A stretch of 64,000 bases of DNA from Winogradskyella sp046545555 (GCF_046545555.1 NZ_JBHZTH010000001.1:1302001-1366000), one strand, 5' to 3'; positions 26,270 to 36,494 are shown, counted from the first letter of the stretch. Made by a program: numbers and translations. Notes: generated by a model from the sequence alone, not told the origin.

Positions 26270-28240
26270 ATGAGAATCCTATTTATATTTATTTTAACTT
26301 CTTTTGTTTATTGCGAGGCTCAATCGAAACAAATGGATAGTTTAACCAGAGTGTTATCTGAAATTAAATCAGATAGTTTGGTAGACGTTAAATTTCAAGA
26401 ACTAGTAAATACGTATCGAAATAAAAATCCTAAACTTCATAAATTTGTAATATCTGTAGCCCAAAAAAAAGCTGATTTAAATAAAGATAGTAGTACTAAT
26501 GCAAAACTAATGAGAGAGTTAGGTATCTACTACAGAAAAAAAGGAGACTTAGATTCAGCACGTATAAGCTTCGAGTCTGCAATTAGTAAGTTTTACCAGC
26601 TCTCAGATAGTCTTAATATAGCTAAAACAAGAATGAGTCTGGCAAATACTTTAAAGGCTCAAGGAAATTATGAAGAAGCTATCTTATCCTTTAAAAAAAC
26701 TATAAATTTTTTTCAAAGAAATGAAGATAAACTTAAAATGCCACTATTAATTTCAAAGCTTAACTTGAGCGGTTTGTTTATAAATATTAAAGAATGGGAA
26801 AGTGCTAAAAAATATCTTTTAGAAATTTACAATGATGAGGCAGTAACAAAGAATGAGAGACTCCTTGGCAGTGTTTGTGTTAATTTGGTTACTGTATGTG
26901 TTGAACTTAATCAATTAAATAAGGCTTTAGAATATGGTCAAAAAGCTGAAAAATTGCTGGCAAACCCACTTAGCTTAGCAAACCTTAATAATAATTTGGG
27001 TAATGTATATGAGAAGCAAAATGAATTTACACGTGCTAAAACCTATTATTTAAAAAGTTTAAAACTCTATGAACAAATAGAATCGCGAAACGGTATTCAG
27101 CGTAGCTATAATAATCTAGGTAATGTAAACACCAAATTAGGTAACTACAAGGAAGCACAAAATTATCTGCTGATTGCAAATAAAATGCTTGTTGATGACA
27201 AAAATCTTCCATCACTACAATATAATTATGAAATGTTAAGTCTACTATTTCAAAAAAAAGGTGATTTTCAAAAAGCACTTACTTATAATCTTGAGCGAAA
27301 TAAAGTAAAAGATTCACTTATGAGCTTAGGGAAGCAAAAAGCAATCTCAGATTTTGAAGTAAAATATGAAACAGAGCGGAAAGAACGCGAAAAGAATATT
27401 GCTGAGAGTAAATTAAAAATTTCAGAATTAGAAGCTCAAAAGAGTAAATACTTTCTCTGGGCATCTATAGTTATTATAGGTTTAATTTTAGTTGGATTTT
27501 TTAGTTATTACAAACGATTACAGTTAAAGAAGCAAGCGGAAATTACTTTAATAGAGTTAAAAGAAACACAAAAGAGATTGGCCATAGAAAAACAATATCG
27601 TGATTCGGAATTAAAGGCACTTAAAGCCCAAATGAACCCTCACTTTATCTTTAATGCGCTAAATTCAATTCAAGATTACATTATTCTCAATCAAAAGAAT
27701 TTGGCTAGTAATTATTTAGGGAAATTTGCAGACTTAATGCGTAATTACCTTCATTTTAGCGACACAGGATTTATCTCTATACCAGACGAAATACATAATT
27801 TAAACCTATACTTAGAACTCGAAAAACTTAGATTTGAAGACAAACTTAATTATGTTTTTAATATAGATGAGTCTATCAATTCTGAAATTATAAAAATACC
27901 AACCATGCTTATCCAGCCCTATGTAGAGAATGCATTAAAACATGGATTATTACATAAAAAAGATGATCGAAAACTCTTTATTTCAATTTCTAAAATGGAA
28001 ACAAATAAAGTGCAATGTATAATTGAAGATAATGGTATAGGAAGAGAGAAGTCGCGCGAGTTAAATAAAAGGAGGGCTAAAACACATAAGTCATTTGCAT
28101 TAAAGGCAACAGAAGAACGGCTTGAGTTATTAAACCAAGAAAAGTCAGATAAAATAGGTGTAGAAACAATAGATCTAAAGGAAAACAACGATATTTTAGG
28201 AACTCGTGTTATAATTGTAATTCCGATAGTAAAGCGATAA
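26270..28240 (+). CDS. TPR-containing sensor histidine kinase, LytS/YehU type
   Basis: A 656-residue membrane sensor. Signal peptide (MRILFIFILTSFVYCEAQ), about six tetratricopeptide repeats in the periplasmic part (such as NNLGNVYEKQNEFTRAKTYY), a coiled coil, a membrane helix (FLWASIVIIGLILVGFFSYY) and a cytoplasmic His_kinase domain. The phospho-acceptor His lies in MNPHFIFNALNSIQDYI (about 458), and the ATPase motifs are MLIQPYVENALKHGL and IEDNGIGRE. Start moved to ATG 26270; a TTG eight codons upstream is weaker. One base separates it from its regulator. Confidence 0.92.
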   Translation: MRILFIFILTSFVYCEAQSKQMDSLTRVLSEIKSDSLVDVKFQELVNTYRNKNPKLHKFVISVAQKKADLNKDSSTNAKLMRELGIYYRKKGDLDSARISFESAISKFYQLSDSLNIAKTRMSLANTLKAQGNYEEAILSFKKTINFFQRNEDKLKMPLLISKLNLSGLFINIKEWESAKKYLLEIYNDEAVTKNERLLGSVCVNLVTVCVELNQLNKALEYGQKAEKLLANPLSLANLNNNLGNVYEKQNEFTRAKTYYLKSLKLYEQIESRNGIQRSYNNLGNVNTKLGNYKEAQNYLLIANKMLVDDKNLPSLQYNYEMLSLLFQKKGDFQKALTYNLERNKVKDSLMSLGKQKAISDFEVKYETERKEREKNIAESKLKISELEAQKSKYFLWASIVIIGLILVGFFSYYKRLQLKKQAEITLIELKETQKRLAIEKQYRDSELKALKAQMNPHFIFNALNSIQDYIILNQKNLASNYLGKFADLMRNYLHFSDTGFISIPDEIHNLNLYLELEKLRFEDKLNYVFNIDESINSEIIKIPTMLIQPYVENALKHGLLHKKDDRKLFISISKMETNKVQCIIEDNGIGREKSRELNKRRAKTHKSFALKATEERLELLNQEKSDKIGVETIDLKENNDILGTRVIIVIPIVKR

Positions 28241-28241
28241 T

Positions 28242-28991
28242 ATGAAGGCATTAATTATAGATGACGAAAAAAAGGCAAGACAGGTTTTGCAAATCTTAAT
28301 TGAAGAAAACTGCCCTAAAGTCTCTAAGATTTTTCAGGCAGAAGATTTAATTTCTGGTGTAGAATTAATAAAAGATGAAACACCAAATATTGTATTTTTA
28401 GATATTGAAATGCCTGAACATTCTGGTTTAGAGATTTTAAATTTTATAGACAAAGAAGTTCATAATTTTGAAATTATATTTACCACAGCATATAGTGAGT
28501 ATGCCATACAAGCGTTTCAGTTATCAGCAATAGATTATCTTTTAAAGCCTGTAAGACCAACTCAGGTGAAAGAAGCGGTAGATAAAGCTGTTGCTTTTTT
28601 GAGTCATACGCAAATAAATAAGCGTTTAACAGAATTAAAAGCAAGTCTCGAGGACTCTAATTTTAAAAAAATTGGATTGCCCTATGCAGATGGTATTAAA
28701 TTTGTAAATTTTGATGATATCATTACTATCGAAGCAGATGGAATGTACACCAATGTTTCTACTCTAACCAATGGGACTATATTAGTGAGTAAACCTTTAA
28801 AGTTTTTTGTAGAGGCTCTTAGAAATATAAAAACGTTTTATCGTCCACATCGTTCACACTTAATAAACCTTACTTACATTGAGGAGTATATTAGAAAGGA
28901 TGGAGGTTATATACTAATGGAAAACGGTAAGACGATATCAATATCTAACGAGAAAAAGGACGAGTTTTTACAAATAGTTAAAAACATATGA
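28242..28991 (+). CDS. LytTR-family response regulator
   Basis: A 249-residue partner of the preceding kinase. Receiver domain with acidic pocket DDE (7-9), phospho-acceptor Asp 54 in FLDIEMPEHSG, and LLKPVRP with the switch Lys. The C-terminal LytTR DNA-binding domain includes KFVNFDDIITIEADGMYTNV, FYRPHRSHLINLTYIEEYIR and GKTISISNEKKDEF. Targets unknown; the next gene downstream is a large T9SS-secreted protein, but an intergenic gap makes common regulation only a guess. Confidence 0.94.
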   Translation: MKALIIDDEKKARQVLQILIEENCPKVSKIFQAEDLISGVELIKDETPNIVFLDIEMPEHSGLEILNFIDKEVHNFEIIFTTAYSEYAIQAFQLSAIDYLLKPVRPTQVKEAVDKAVAFLSHTQINKRLTELKASLEDSNFKKIGLPYADGIKFVNFDDIITIEADGMYTNVSTLTNGTILVSKPLKFFVEALRNIKTFYRPHRSHLINLTYIEEYIRKDGGYILMENGKTISISNEKKDEFLQIVKNI

Positions 28992-29087
28992 GTTTTAAAA
29001 GTTGAAAAGTAGGTTTTAGAAGTTTGCCGTCATTATTTTTTTTAAATGATAGCACTTTTGTTTCATAATTTAAAAACCAAATTTATT

Positions 29088-31679
29088 ATGAAAACAAGAT
29101 TACTTACAATGTTTTTTCTTGCGCTTAATTTAGCGTATGCTCAAGTACCAACTTCAGGTTTGCAAAGATCATATTTATTTACAAACGGAAGTCTTAATGA
29201 CGGTACGAATAATGCTACTTTTAATCAAAACGGGTCAGGTTTAAGTGTAACTAATGACCGATTTGGCACTTCATCAAATAGCATTATTTTAAATGGAGAT
29301 TATTTAAATAGCTCAACATTTTCTTTTACTGATATTTCAGTTGCATTTTGGATAAAGACCAGTATTAATGATACTAATGAAAGGACTATTTTTGATAAAA
29401 GTGAACGAACGATAGCTAACTTTTCATCAGCAAATGATTTTAAAAACGGTTTTTTTATTTATTTAAAAAATGGAAGAATAGGCTTTAAAAGCTCTCGTAG
29501 AGTTGTAGCAAACAACAATACCCAAGCTCAGGGCAATTTTCTAGGGAATCGTTTCTTTTCTGAAGTTATTGCAGATGGCGAATGGAAACATATTGTAATA
29601 ACTATTGAAAAAGAGCAAACACAGTTTAATACAGCTCCAGGAAGAAACACATATCCATATACTTATAATTTTTATGTTAATAATGAATTGAAACAAACTT
29701 CTGTAGAGAATGTTCAAGTTGGTGGAATTTTTACAGGTAGAGATCTAGATAGACCTGTAGATTTTAGAGTTGCAAATATTGGAAATGGAGCACTCGGCTC
29801 TAATAACATATATCAAGACGAAATAGATGATATTTATGTTTATAATAGGGAATTATCATCGTCTGAGGTTAGTTTAATAGCAACAGATAATAACTTTACT
29901 TTTTGTACAGATCCATCACTATCAGATTTTAGTATTTCTAATATAGATATAACTTCTGCTTTATTAAACTTTACTCAATCGGGTGATTATGATATTGCAT
30001 ATGGACCTTCTTCTGATAATTTTAATACGTACAACGTAATTACAAATGTAACCACTAACTCTTATAATTTACAAGGTTTAAACGCATCCACAATTTATAA
30101 TGTACATATAAGAAGAAATTGTGTTAATTCCAGTAGTTTACAATCTGGCTGGTCATCACCTTTACAATTTACAACAGCTTCAATACCTGTTTATGTTGAT
30201 GCCAATGCGACAGGTGCAAATAATGGCACAAGTTGGGTAAATGCCTATACAGATATTAATACGGCTTTAAGCGCAAACCCAAATAAAGATTTTTGGATTG
30301 CAGCAGGTACTTATAAACCTGATACAACTTCCGAAGATAATAGTATTATCGTTTCGGCAAACCAAAAAGTATATGGAGGTTTTAATGGAACAGAATCTCT
30401 TTTTACAGAGCGAGATGTTGCAACAAATTTAGTTGTCTTTTCAGGAGACAGATCAGGAAATGACGGTAATGCGTTTTTAGATTTTGCAATTAGTCAATTT
30501 TCTGAGAATAGTCACAGAGTAGTTTGGGTTGCTGGTGATAATGTTGTTTTAGATGGCATTACAATAACAGGTGGCTTTGCAGATAGTCAAACAGATAGTA
30601 ATAGACGCTCAGGTTCTGCATTATATTTTTCTGAGTCAGCAAAAAATGTTTCAATAAATAAGGTTGTTTTTGAGCGTAATCTAGCCTCTAATGGAGGTAC
30701 TGTCTATGGTATTCATTTAAATACGCAGAATGGCGCTTATAATTACAATTTTTCCAATTGTATAATTAAAAATAATTTAGCTCGTCATTCTGTGGTAATG
30801 TATATGGCAAACCCTCGAAATATAAATAATACAATGACCACTACTTTTGAGAATTGCCTAATATATGGTAATAAAGTAACAGATATGTTATCTTACCCTA
30901 CTTCTGGGTCGCCTTCTTCTGGTGTTAATACTTTATTTTGGTTTAGAGCTAATATTCAAAGTTCAAACCTTCAAAGTCGTTTTATAAATTGTACTGTAGC
31001 CGACAATACTTTTAATGGCTCTGATTTATCAAACCCAGCTGGTATAATTACTTCGTCAAGACTTAATGCAACCACTGGTGTTGCCATTTATAATTCTATT
31101 TTTTACAATAATTTAGAACCTAACACGACTTCAGTTGAGAAAAAGGTTGTAAATACATGGGGAACTCAAACGCCTCCAAACAATGTTATTGCAAGAAATA
31201 CTTTAGATCCAGATAATTTTAGTAATTGGACGGACAAACAAAGCATACTTACATCAAATCCATTATTTACAGATGCTGCAAACGACGATTATACTTTACA
31301 GTCCATTTCAACAGCAATAGATAGTGGAGACAATAGTTATATATCTTCAAATACATCTACAGATTTGGCAGGTAATATGAGAATTTTTAATCTCGATGTA
31401 GATTTGGGTGTTTATGAATTTAATGCATCGTTATCAGTGAATAATATTAATTTTACAGAAGCAGATATAAAAGTTTACCCAAACCCAACTGCAGCTATAT
31501 TAAATGTGAAAAGTCCTAATATTTCTTTAGAGAATATTACAATATTCGATCTTTTGGGCAAGGAAGTTATGAATACAAATCAAACTAAAATTAATGTATC
31601 TAATTTAAAAAGTGGTGTTTATTTAATTAAGATCAGCACAGACTCTGGTGTATTAACAAAACGTTTTATTAAGAATTAG
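29088..31679 (+). CDS. Large T9SS-exported LamG/Fn3/beta-helix surface protein
   Basis: An 863-residue exported protein. Signal peptide (MKTRLLTMFFLALNLAYAQ), LamG/concanavalin-like domain (~residues 20-265, with ISVAFWIKTSIND and DDIYVYNRELSSSEVSLI), a fibronectin-III domain (~285-360), a right-handed parallel beta-helix of the choice-of-anchor Q type (YVDANATGANNGTSWVNAY onward) and a C-terminal type A sorting domain (IKVYPNPTAAILNV, FDLLGKEV, LKSGVYLIKI, ending RFIKN). Probably surface-attached and possibly carbohydrate- or matrix-binding. The upstream in-frame extension to 29046 has no signal character. Confidence 0.88.
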   Translation: MKTRLLTMFFLALNLAYAQVPTSGLQRSYLFTNGSLNDGTNNATFNQNGSGLSVTNDRFGTSSNSIILNGDYLNSSTFSFTDISVAFWIKTSINDTNERTIFDKSERTIANFSSANDFKNGFFIYLKNGRIGFKSSRRVVANNNTQAQGNFLGNRFFSEVIADGEWKHIVITIEKEQTQFNTAPGRNTYPYTYNFYVNNELKQTSVENVQVGGIFTGRDLDRPVDFRVANIGNGALGSNNIYQDEIDDIYVYNRELSSSEVSLIATDNNFTFCTDPSLSDFSISNIDITSALLNFTQSGDYDIAYGPSSDNFNTYNVITNVTTNSYNLQGLNASTIYNVHIRRNCVNSSSLQSGWSSPLQFTTASIPVYVDANATGANNGTSWVNAYTDINTALSANPNKDFWIAAGTYKPDTTSEDNSIIVSANQKVYGGFNGTESLFTERDVATNLVVFSGDRSGNDGNAFLDFAISQFSENSHRVVWVAGDNVVLDGITITGGFADSQTDSNRRSGSALYFSESAKNVSINKVVFERNLASNGGTVYGIHLNTQNGAYNYNFSNCIIKNNLARHSVVMYMANPRNINNTMTTTFENCLIYGNKVTDMLSYPTSGSPSSGVNTLFWFRANIQSSNLQSRFINCTVADNTFNGSDLSNPAGIITSSRLNATTGVAIYNSIFYNNLEPNTTSVEKKVVNTWGTQTPPNNVIARNTLDPDNFSNWTDKQSILTSNPLFTDAANDDYTLQSISTAIDSGDNSYISSNTSTDLAGNMRIFNLDVDLGVYEFNASLSVNNINFTEADIKVYPNPTAAILNVKSPNISLENITIFDLLGKEVMNTNQTKINVSNLKSGVYLIKISTDSGVLTKRFIKN

Positions 31680-31706
31680 GTTTTTGGTGAATTTAGATAG
31701 TGTTTT

Positions 31707-31738
31707 AAAAGAGAGCGATTTTAATTGCTCTCTTTTTT
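31707..31738. terminator. Bidirectional terminator
   Basis: AAAAGAGAGC and GCTCTCTTTT pair around a 10-base loop, with a further T run. It lies between the T9SS protein gene and the convergent methyltransferase gene, just touching the latter's stop. Confidence 0.9.
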
Positions 31739-32501
31739 ATTTATAAACCAAAGGAATTATCTCACCCTTAGCCAAACGATATTTGTCAATCTCAGAATTA
31801 GAAAGTTGGTCTGTATAATTAACTTCATCTACTTTAAAACCTATACTTCGAAGCTTATCAAAATAATCTCTACCATATACTCTTACATGGTCGTACTGCC
31901 CAAAAATTTTGGAGCGTTCTGCTTTATCGGTTATGGAATCGTCCTCAAAAGTGCATTCTCGATTTAAATCTTGCGGAATTTGAAGGATACCATAACCACC
32001 AGGTTTCATAACACGATATAATTCTTGCATGGCTTTAGTGTCATCTGGTATATGCTCTAAAACATGATTACACAAAATAACATCGTAACTATTGTCTTTA
32101 AAAGGGAGGTCGCAAATATCAGCTTTTACGTCTGCAATAGGAGATAGTAGATCTGTAGTAGTATAATCTATATTTTTAAGTTTTCTAAAACGTTTTAAAA
32201 AACATTGCTCTGGTGCAAAATGAAGCACTTTCTTTTCAGCCGAAAAGAAATCGGTTTCGTCTCTAAGGTATAACCATAAGAGTCGATGTCGCTCTAATGA
32301 AAGCGTAGAGGGTGATAATACGTTTGGCCGCTGTTTGCCATAGCCATAGGGTAAAAATGTTTTAAAACTTTTACTATCTATTGGATCTGTGAATTTATTA
32401 CCTTTTAAAAAAAAAGCGAGAATAGGGCGCGCTATATAACTAAGCCTTATTAGTAAGGGCCTTGGTAATAAATTCAGAAAAAATTTAAATACTTTTTTCA
32501 A
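31737..32501 (-). CDS. Class I SAM-dependent methyltransferase (type 11)
   Basis: A 254-residue methyltransferase. An N-terminal family extension (PRPLLIRLSYIARPILAFFLKGNKFTDPI split around a hydrophobic patch) precedes the Methyltransf_11 core: VLHFAPEQCF, DYTTTDLLSPIADVKADICD, DVILCNHVLEHIPDD and YRVMKPGGYGILQIP. The start is a TTG in front of KKVFKFFLN; no ATG is available nearby. Substrate unknown; this flavobacterial group is usually annotated only as methyltransferase. Confidence 0.82.
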   Translation of the reverse strand: MKKVFKFFLNLLPRPLLIRLSYIARPILAFFLKGNKFTDPIDSKSFKTFLPYGYGKQRPNVLSPSTLSLERHRLLWLYLRDETDFFSAEKKVLHFAPEQCFLKRFRKLKNIDYTTTDLLSPIADVKADICDLPFKDNSYDVILCNHVLEHIPDDTKAMQELYRVMKPGGYGILQIPQDLNRECTFEDDSITDKAERSKIFGQYDHVRVYGRDYFDKLRSIGFKVDEVNYTDQLSNSEIDKYRLAKGEIIPLVYK

Positions 32502-32533
32502 TTAACAATATTAAATCTTTTCAAAAATAGATT

Positions 32534-32926
32534 TTAATTATTACTTTCTAAAGGTATTTCCCATTCTGTATAATAAATAGAATCTTTAAACTTTAATTGC
32601 ATCATATGTCCGCCGTTTGATGCACGGGATCTTGCATGCCATAAGGTTACTTCTTTTCCTTTTAAGTCGTTTCGAAAATTTTCTAAATCAATACCGTTTT
32701 CTGCGCCTCGATTTATATAATAGAGATTCTCATTATTTTCTAAAGTAAAAACAATATCATTGATTCCACCTAAATAAAGACTGTCAACAATACCTGTTAT
32801 CTTTATGCTTTTCTCTTTGTTCGTATTAACAGCACTTATTTTAACGATAAAAATAAGATATAATAGAAATAATAATGCTAAGCCTACTACTATACCTAGA
32901 GACCAAAGAATAATTTTTTTTAGCAT
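32534..32926 (-). CDS. Membrane-anchored protein of unknown function (130 aa)
   Basis: N-terminal membrane helix (IILWSLGIVVGLALLFLLYLIFIV) followed by an ~95-residue extracytoplasmic beta-rich domain (GIVDSLYLGGINDIVFTLEN, YYINRGAENGIDLENF, LKGKEVTLWHARS). The LxGKEVTLW stretch resembles small OB-like or DUF domains, but I cannot name the family. It lies 10 bases downstream of map on the same strand, so probable cotranscription. Confidence 0.65.
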   Translation of the reverse strand: MLKKIILWSLGIVVGLALLFLLYLIFIVKISAVNTNKEKSIKITGIVDSLYLGGINDIVFTLENNENLYYINRGAENGIDLENFRNDLKGKEVTLWHARSRASNGGHMMQLKFKDSIYYTEWEIPLESNN

Positions 32927-32936
32927 ATCATTTAGT

Positions 32937-33755
32937 TTATAATACTAACGCTTCTTGTCTAAATTTATTTTCTTTATCACTCTTAATACCAAGAGCTTCA
33001 TGCACATAACCAAAAGTTGAAAGGATTTCTGGTTTACCATCAATTATAGCAATATCATGTTCAAAATGAACACTTGGTTTTCCATCTTGGGTAACAATCG
33101 TCCAGCCATCTTTTAATTGCTTCACTTTATGTGTACCCATGTTTATCATAGGTTCAATAGCCACTACCATACCTTCAATAAATTTTTTACCTCTCCCACG
33201 TCTTCCGTAGTTTGGCATTTCTGGATCTTCATGCATCTTTCTCCCTAAGCCATGACCAACTAGCTCCCTTACTACGCCATATCCTTCGGCTTCGCAATGT
33301 TGTTGTATGGCATAACCAACATCGCCTACGCGATTACCTGTTCTTAATTTATCTATTCCAACATAAAGCGATTCTTTTGTAACTTCAATTAATTTTTTGG
33401 TAGCGCTATTTACATTACCAATTTCAAAAGTATAAGCATGGTCTCCGTAAAAGTCGTTCATTAAAGCACCACAATCTATAGACACTATATCACCATCTTT
33501 TAGAGGAATGTCTGTTGGTAAGCCATGTACCACAGCTTCATTAACACTGCAAAGTAATGTTGAAGGGCAGTCATAAAGACCTTTAAAACCTGGTAAAGCA
33601 CCATGGTCTCTAATAAAAGTTTCTGCAATAGTATCTAAATGATTGGTAGTTACACCTTCTTTTACTTCTTTGGCTAACATGCCTAAAGTTTTAGATACAA
33701 TGAGCGCACTTTGGCGCATTAATTCAATTTCTTCTCTAGTTTTAACAATAATCAT
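32937..33755 (-). CDS. map: Methionine aminopeptidase, type I
   Basis: A 272-residue cytosolic metallopeptidase that removes initiator methionine. The five metal ligands are visible: Asp 94 (VSIDCG), Asp 105 (GDHAYTF), His 168 (VGHGLGRKMHE), Glu 201 (VAIEPM) and Glu 232 (HFEHDIAI). The substrate-binding His is in VVHGLP (77). Length is typical of type Ia enzymes, without the zinc-finger extension. A perfect -7 box lies just upstream. Confidence 0.96.
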   Translation of the reverse strand: MIIVKTREEIELMRQSALIVSKTLGMLAKEVKEGVTTNHLDTIAETFIRDHGALPGFKGLYDCPSTLLCSVNEAVVHGLPTDIPLKDGDIVSIDCGALMNDFYGDHAYTFEIGNVNSATKKLIEVTKESLYVGIDKLRTGNRVGDVGYAIQQHCEAEGYGVVRELVGHGLGRKMHEDPEMPNYGRRGRGKKFIEGMVVAIEPMINMGTHKVKQLKDGWTIVTQDGKPSVHFEHDIAIIDGKPEILSTFGYVHEALGIKSDKENKFRQEALVL

Positions 33756-33775
33756 GATGTGCTCTAATTGGAGCG

Positions 33776-33783
33776 CAAAGATA
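33776..33783 (-). promoter_or_regulatory. Promoter -7 box of map
   Basis: The minus strand reads TATCTTTG, a perfect TAnnTTTG, about 21 bases upstream of the map start codon, which implies a leader of ~15 bases. Confidence 0.6.
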
Positions 33784-33841
33784 CTTAATTATAATAAGTT
33801 TTATATGTAGAAAAAACAGTAGGTATAGTTCTTTAAATCGA

Positions 33842-34240
33842 TTAAAATTGCCACCATTTCTTTTTTGATTTAGGGATATTAGGTTCTTCGTTAGTAATTA
33901 ATTGATAGACTTCTCCCCATCCTAGAATTCCGCCAATATTTCTATCATCAATAAATAAATCTGCATTTATTTTACGGCTTCTACTGTAGTCAAATTTTTC
34001 TTCAGGAAAACTAGCATTAACAGCGTAAAAGTCAATACCATTTTCTTTACAGAAATCTACAGCTTCTTGAAGTTTAGTACCACTGCGATAGGTCCATAGT
34101 ATGAGTCTGTGGCCATCTTGCTGTAAGCGTTTTAAGGTCTCAAAAGCAAAAATTCTGGTTTTTCCAATTTTAGGGTAAGCGTCTTCTACAATAGTGCCAT
34201 CAAAGTCTACAGCGATAAGTAATCTATCTTGAAAATTCAT
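33842..34240 (-). CDS. HAD-like hydrolase, BT0820-type phosphatase
   Basis: A 132-residue minimal HAD-superfamily protein. Motif I is AVDFDGTIVED (Asp 12 and Asp 14), motif II is LILWTYRSGT, and the C-terminal ADLFIDDRNIGG carries the motif IV acidic pair. Resembles the small Bacteroides BT0820-like hydrolases, whose substrates are not known. Located 45 bases downstream of gpmI on the same strand. Confidence 0.82.
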   Translation of the reverse strand: MNFQDRLLIAVDFDGTIVEDAYPKIGKTRIFAFETLKRLQQDGHRLILWTYRSGTKLQEAVDFCKENGIDFYAVNASFPEEKFDYSRSRKINADLFIDDRNIGGILGWGEVYQLITNEEPNIPKSKKKWWQF

Positions 34241-34285
34241 TTTATTAGGATCTAAATCTTAGGTAAAGTTACAATAATAACATTG

Positions 34286-35803
34286 TTATACAAGGCTATG
34301 TTGCGTCATTGATTCTGGCTTTTCAATACCAATTAATTTTAAAATTGTTGGTGCAATATCCCCAAGAATTCCGTCTTGTATTTCTGTTAAATCCTTATCA
34401 ATTAATATGATAGGTACAGGGTTTGTAGTATGTGCAGTGTGTGGAGTACCATCAGGATTTATCATAGTTTCGCAATTACCATGATCTGCAATTAAAATTG
34501 TAGTATAATCATTGGTTAATGCTGAGGTAATCACATCTTTTACACATTCATCTACAACTTCACAGGCTTTAATAGCAGCTTCCATAACGCCTGTGTGTCC
34601 AACCATATCTCCATTAGCAAAATTTAGGCAAACGAAGTCTGTTTCTGCCTTTTCTAATTCTGGTATTAAAGCGTCACGTAGCTCATAGGCGCTCATCTCT
34701 GGTTTTAAATCATAAGTGGCCACTTTAGGCGAATTTCGTAATATTCGAGTTTCACCTTTAAAGGGTTTTTCTTGCCCTCCAGAGAAAAAGAAGGTAACGT
34801 GAGGATACTTCTCAGTCTCTGCCATTCTTATTTGTTTTTTATTATGATTCTCTAATATTTCACCGAGGGTCTCTGTTAAATTGTCTTTATTGAAAACTAC
34901 ATTAATACCATTAAAATTATCATCATAATTTGTAAGTGTTACATAATGTAATTTTAATTTATGCATGTTAAATTCATGAAAATCTTCTTGTGATAATACT
35001 TCCGTTAATTGGCGTCCTCTATCTGTTCTAAAGTTGAAGAAAATAACAACGTCATCTTCATCTATTTTTGCAGTTGGATTTCCATTAGCATCCTCAATAA
35101 TTAGAGGTTTTATAAATTCATCAGTAACATCCTCTTCATAGTTTTGTAGCATTGATTTTAAAATAGATTTAGTTTTAGTGCCTTTACCTTCAACTAAAGC
35201 GTCATATGCTAGTTTTACACGTTCCCAGCGCTTATCTCTATCCATGGCGTAGTAGCGTCCAGTAACAGTAGCTAACTTGCCAGTCGTTTTGCTTAGATGC
35301 TCTTCTAACTCAGAAATAAATCCATAACCAGATTTAGGACCAACATCTCTACCATCTGTAAATGCATGAACGAATACGTCTTCCAATCCATAATCATTAG
35401 CGGCATTAAGTAAACCAAAAAGATGATTGATATGAGAGTGAACTCCACCATCACTTAATAGGCCTAATAAATGAACTTTCTTATTATTAGTTTTTGCATA
35501 TTGAAAAGCGTTTTTTAATACGTCTTCCTCTTGCAGTGTATTGTTTTTAACAGCCAGATTAATTTTTACTAAATCTTGATAAACAATTCTACCTGCACCT
35601 AAATTCATATGGCCAACTTCACTATTTCCCATCTGCCCTTCTGGTAAGCCTACATGCAGACCATCGGTTCTTAAGCTTGCGCTTGGGTATGTTTTATATA
35701 GTCCATCTATAAATGGTGTCTGTGCATTATCTATTGCTGAAACTTTAGGGTCGGGAGACTTTCCCCAGCCGTCTAAAATCATTAAAATAACCTTCTTGTT
35801 CAT
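34286..35803 (-). CDS. gpmI: 2,3-bisphosphoglycerate-independent phosphoglycerate mutase
   Basis: A 505-residue Mn-dependent glycolytic enzyme interconverting 3- and 2-phosphoglycerate. LMILDGWGKSP (metal Asp 11), GNSEVGHMNLGAGR with the phosphoserine at 61, GGVHSHINHL, HAFTDGRDVGP, GRYYAMDRDKRWER and the C-terminal ADHGNCE and PHTAHTTNPVP define the family. Full length and intact. A perfect -7 box lies 20-27 bases upstream of the start. Confidence 0.97.
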   Translation of the reverse strand: MNKKVILMILDGWGKSPDPKVSAIDNAQTPFIDGLYKTYPSASLRTDGLHVGLPEGQMGNSEVGHMNLGAGRIVYQDLVKINLAVKNNTLQEEDVLKNAFQYAKTNNKKVHLLGLLSDGGVHSHINHLFGLLNAANDYGLEDVFVHAFTDGRDVGPKSGYGFISELEEHLSKTTGKLATVTGRYYAMDRDKRWERVKLAYDALVEGKGTKTKSILKSMLQNYEEDVTDEFIKPLIIEDANGNPTAKIDEDDVVIFFNFRTDRGRQLTEVLSQEDFHEFNMHKLKLHYVTLTNYDDNFNGINVVFNKDNLTETLGEILENHNKKQIRMAETEKYPHVTFFFSGGQEKPFKGETRILRNSPKVATYDLKPEMSAYELRDALIPELEKAETDFVCLNFANGDMVGHTGVMEAAIKACEVVDECVKDVITSALTNDYTTILIADHGNCETMINPDGTPHTAHTTNPVPIILIDKDLTEIQDGILGDIAPTILKLIGIEKPESMTQHSLV

Positions 35804-35822
35804 GTTTGTTCTCTTAAAAAAT

Positions 35823-35830
35823 CAAATATA
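35823..35830 (-). promoter_or_regulatory. Promoter -7 box of gpmI
   Basis: The minus strand reads TATATTTG, a perfect TAnnTTTG match 20 bases before the ATG at 35803. Confidence 0.55.
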
Positions 35831-36065
35831 GTATATCAATATTATAATAAATTCTAAAACTCAAAAAATTAAAGTGTTATCAATTGTTTAAGATAAATAC
35901 ACTTTTTTGTTAGTGCTAAATATGGTTTTGTGATTGTCTTAACAGATTTGTTTTCAAATTGTTAAATGTATGTTATATCATTTTTTTTAGTGTAACAGTT
36001 TAAAAGTTATATCGTCTATTTAGTATAATCAAAAAACAAATCAATTAATTTAAAAATCTTTCATC

Positions 36066-36461
36066 ATGAAAAAATCAGTAGTAGTATTAGCCTTGGCATT
36101 AGGCTTTTCAATTTCAAATTTAAATGCATCTAACGAAATTTTAACTTCAAATTTTAGTGAAGTAATTGAGAAACCATATGAAGTAAGCCCTTTGTGTAAA
36201 GCGGTTGCCACTGGCAATATCGCATCCGTTAAGGCTTTGATAAAACAAGGCGCTGACGTAAATGCAAAGTCTAATGGTATGCAACCGATACATTATGCGG
36301 CAAAATTTAATCGCGTAGAAATAATAAAAGTATTAATTACTGCAGGATCAGATATCCATACCTCTTGTGATAAAGGCTATTCTGCATTAAAACACGCAAA
36401 AAAGACAAACGCAAAAGAAGCAGAACTATTTTTAAAGCGTTTTAAAAAGAAAACAGTCTAG
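36066..36461 (+). CDS. Secreted ankyrin-repeat protein (131 aa)
   Basis: Signal peptide (MKKSVVVLALALGFSISNLNA) followed by about two ankyrin repeats: SPLCKAVATGNIASVKALIKQGADVNAK and MQPIHYAAKFNRVEIIKVLITAGSDIH, then a partial third (GYSALKHAKKTNAKEAELFL). It is predicted to act as a small periplasmic protein-binding module. Partner unknown. The ~260-base upstream region is AT-rich and probably contains its promoter, but I could not fix a box. Confidence 0.82.
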   Translation: MKKSVVVLALALGFSISNLNASNEILTSNFSEVIEKPYEVSPLCKAVATGNIASVKALIKQGADVNAKSNGMQPIHYAAKFNRVEIIKVLITAGSDIHTSCDKGYSALKHAKKTNAKEAELFLKRFKKKTV

Positions 36462-36494
36462 TTTATAGACAATTATTTGAGTTAGTTAATTTAT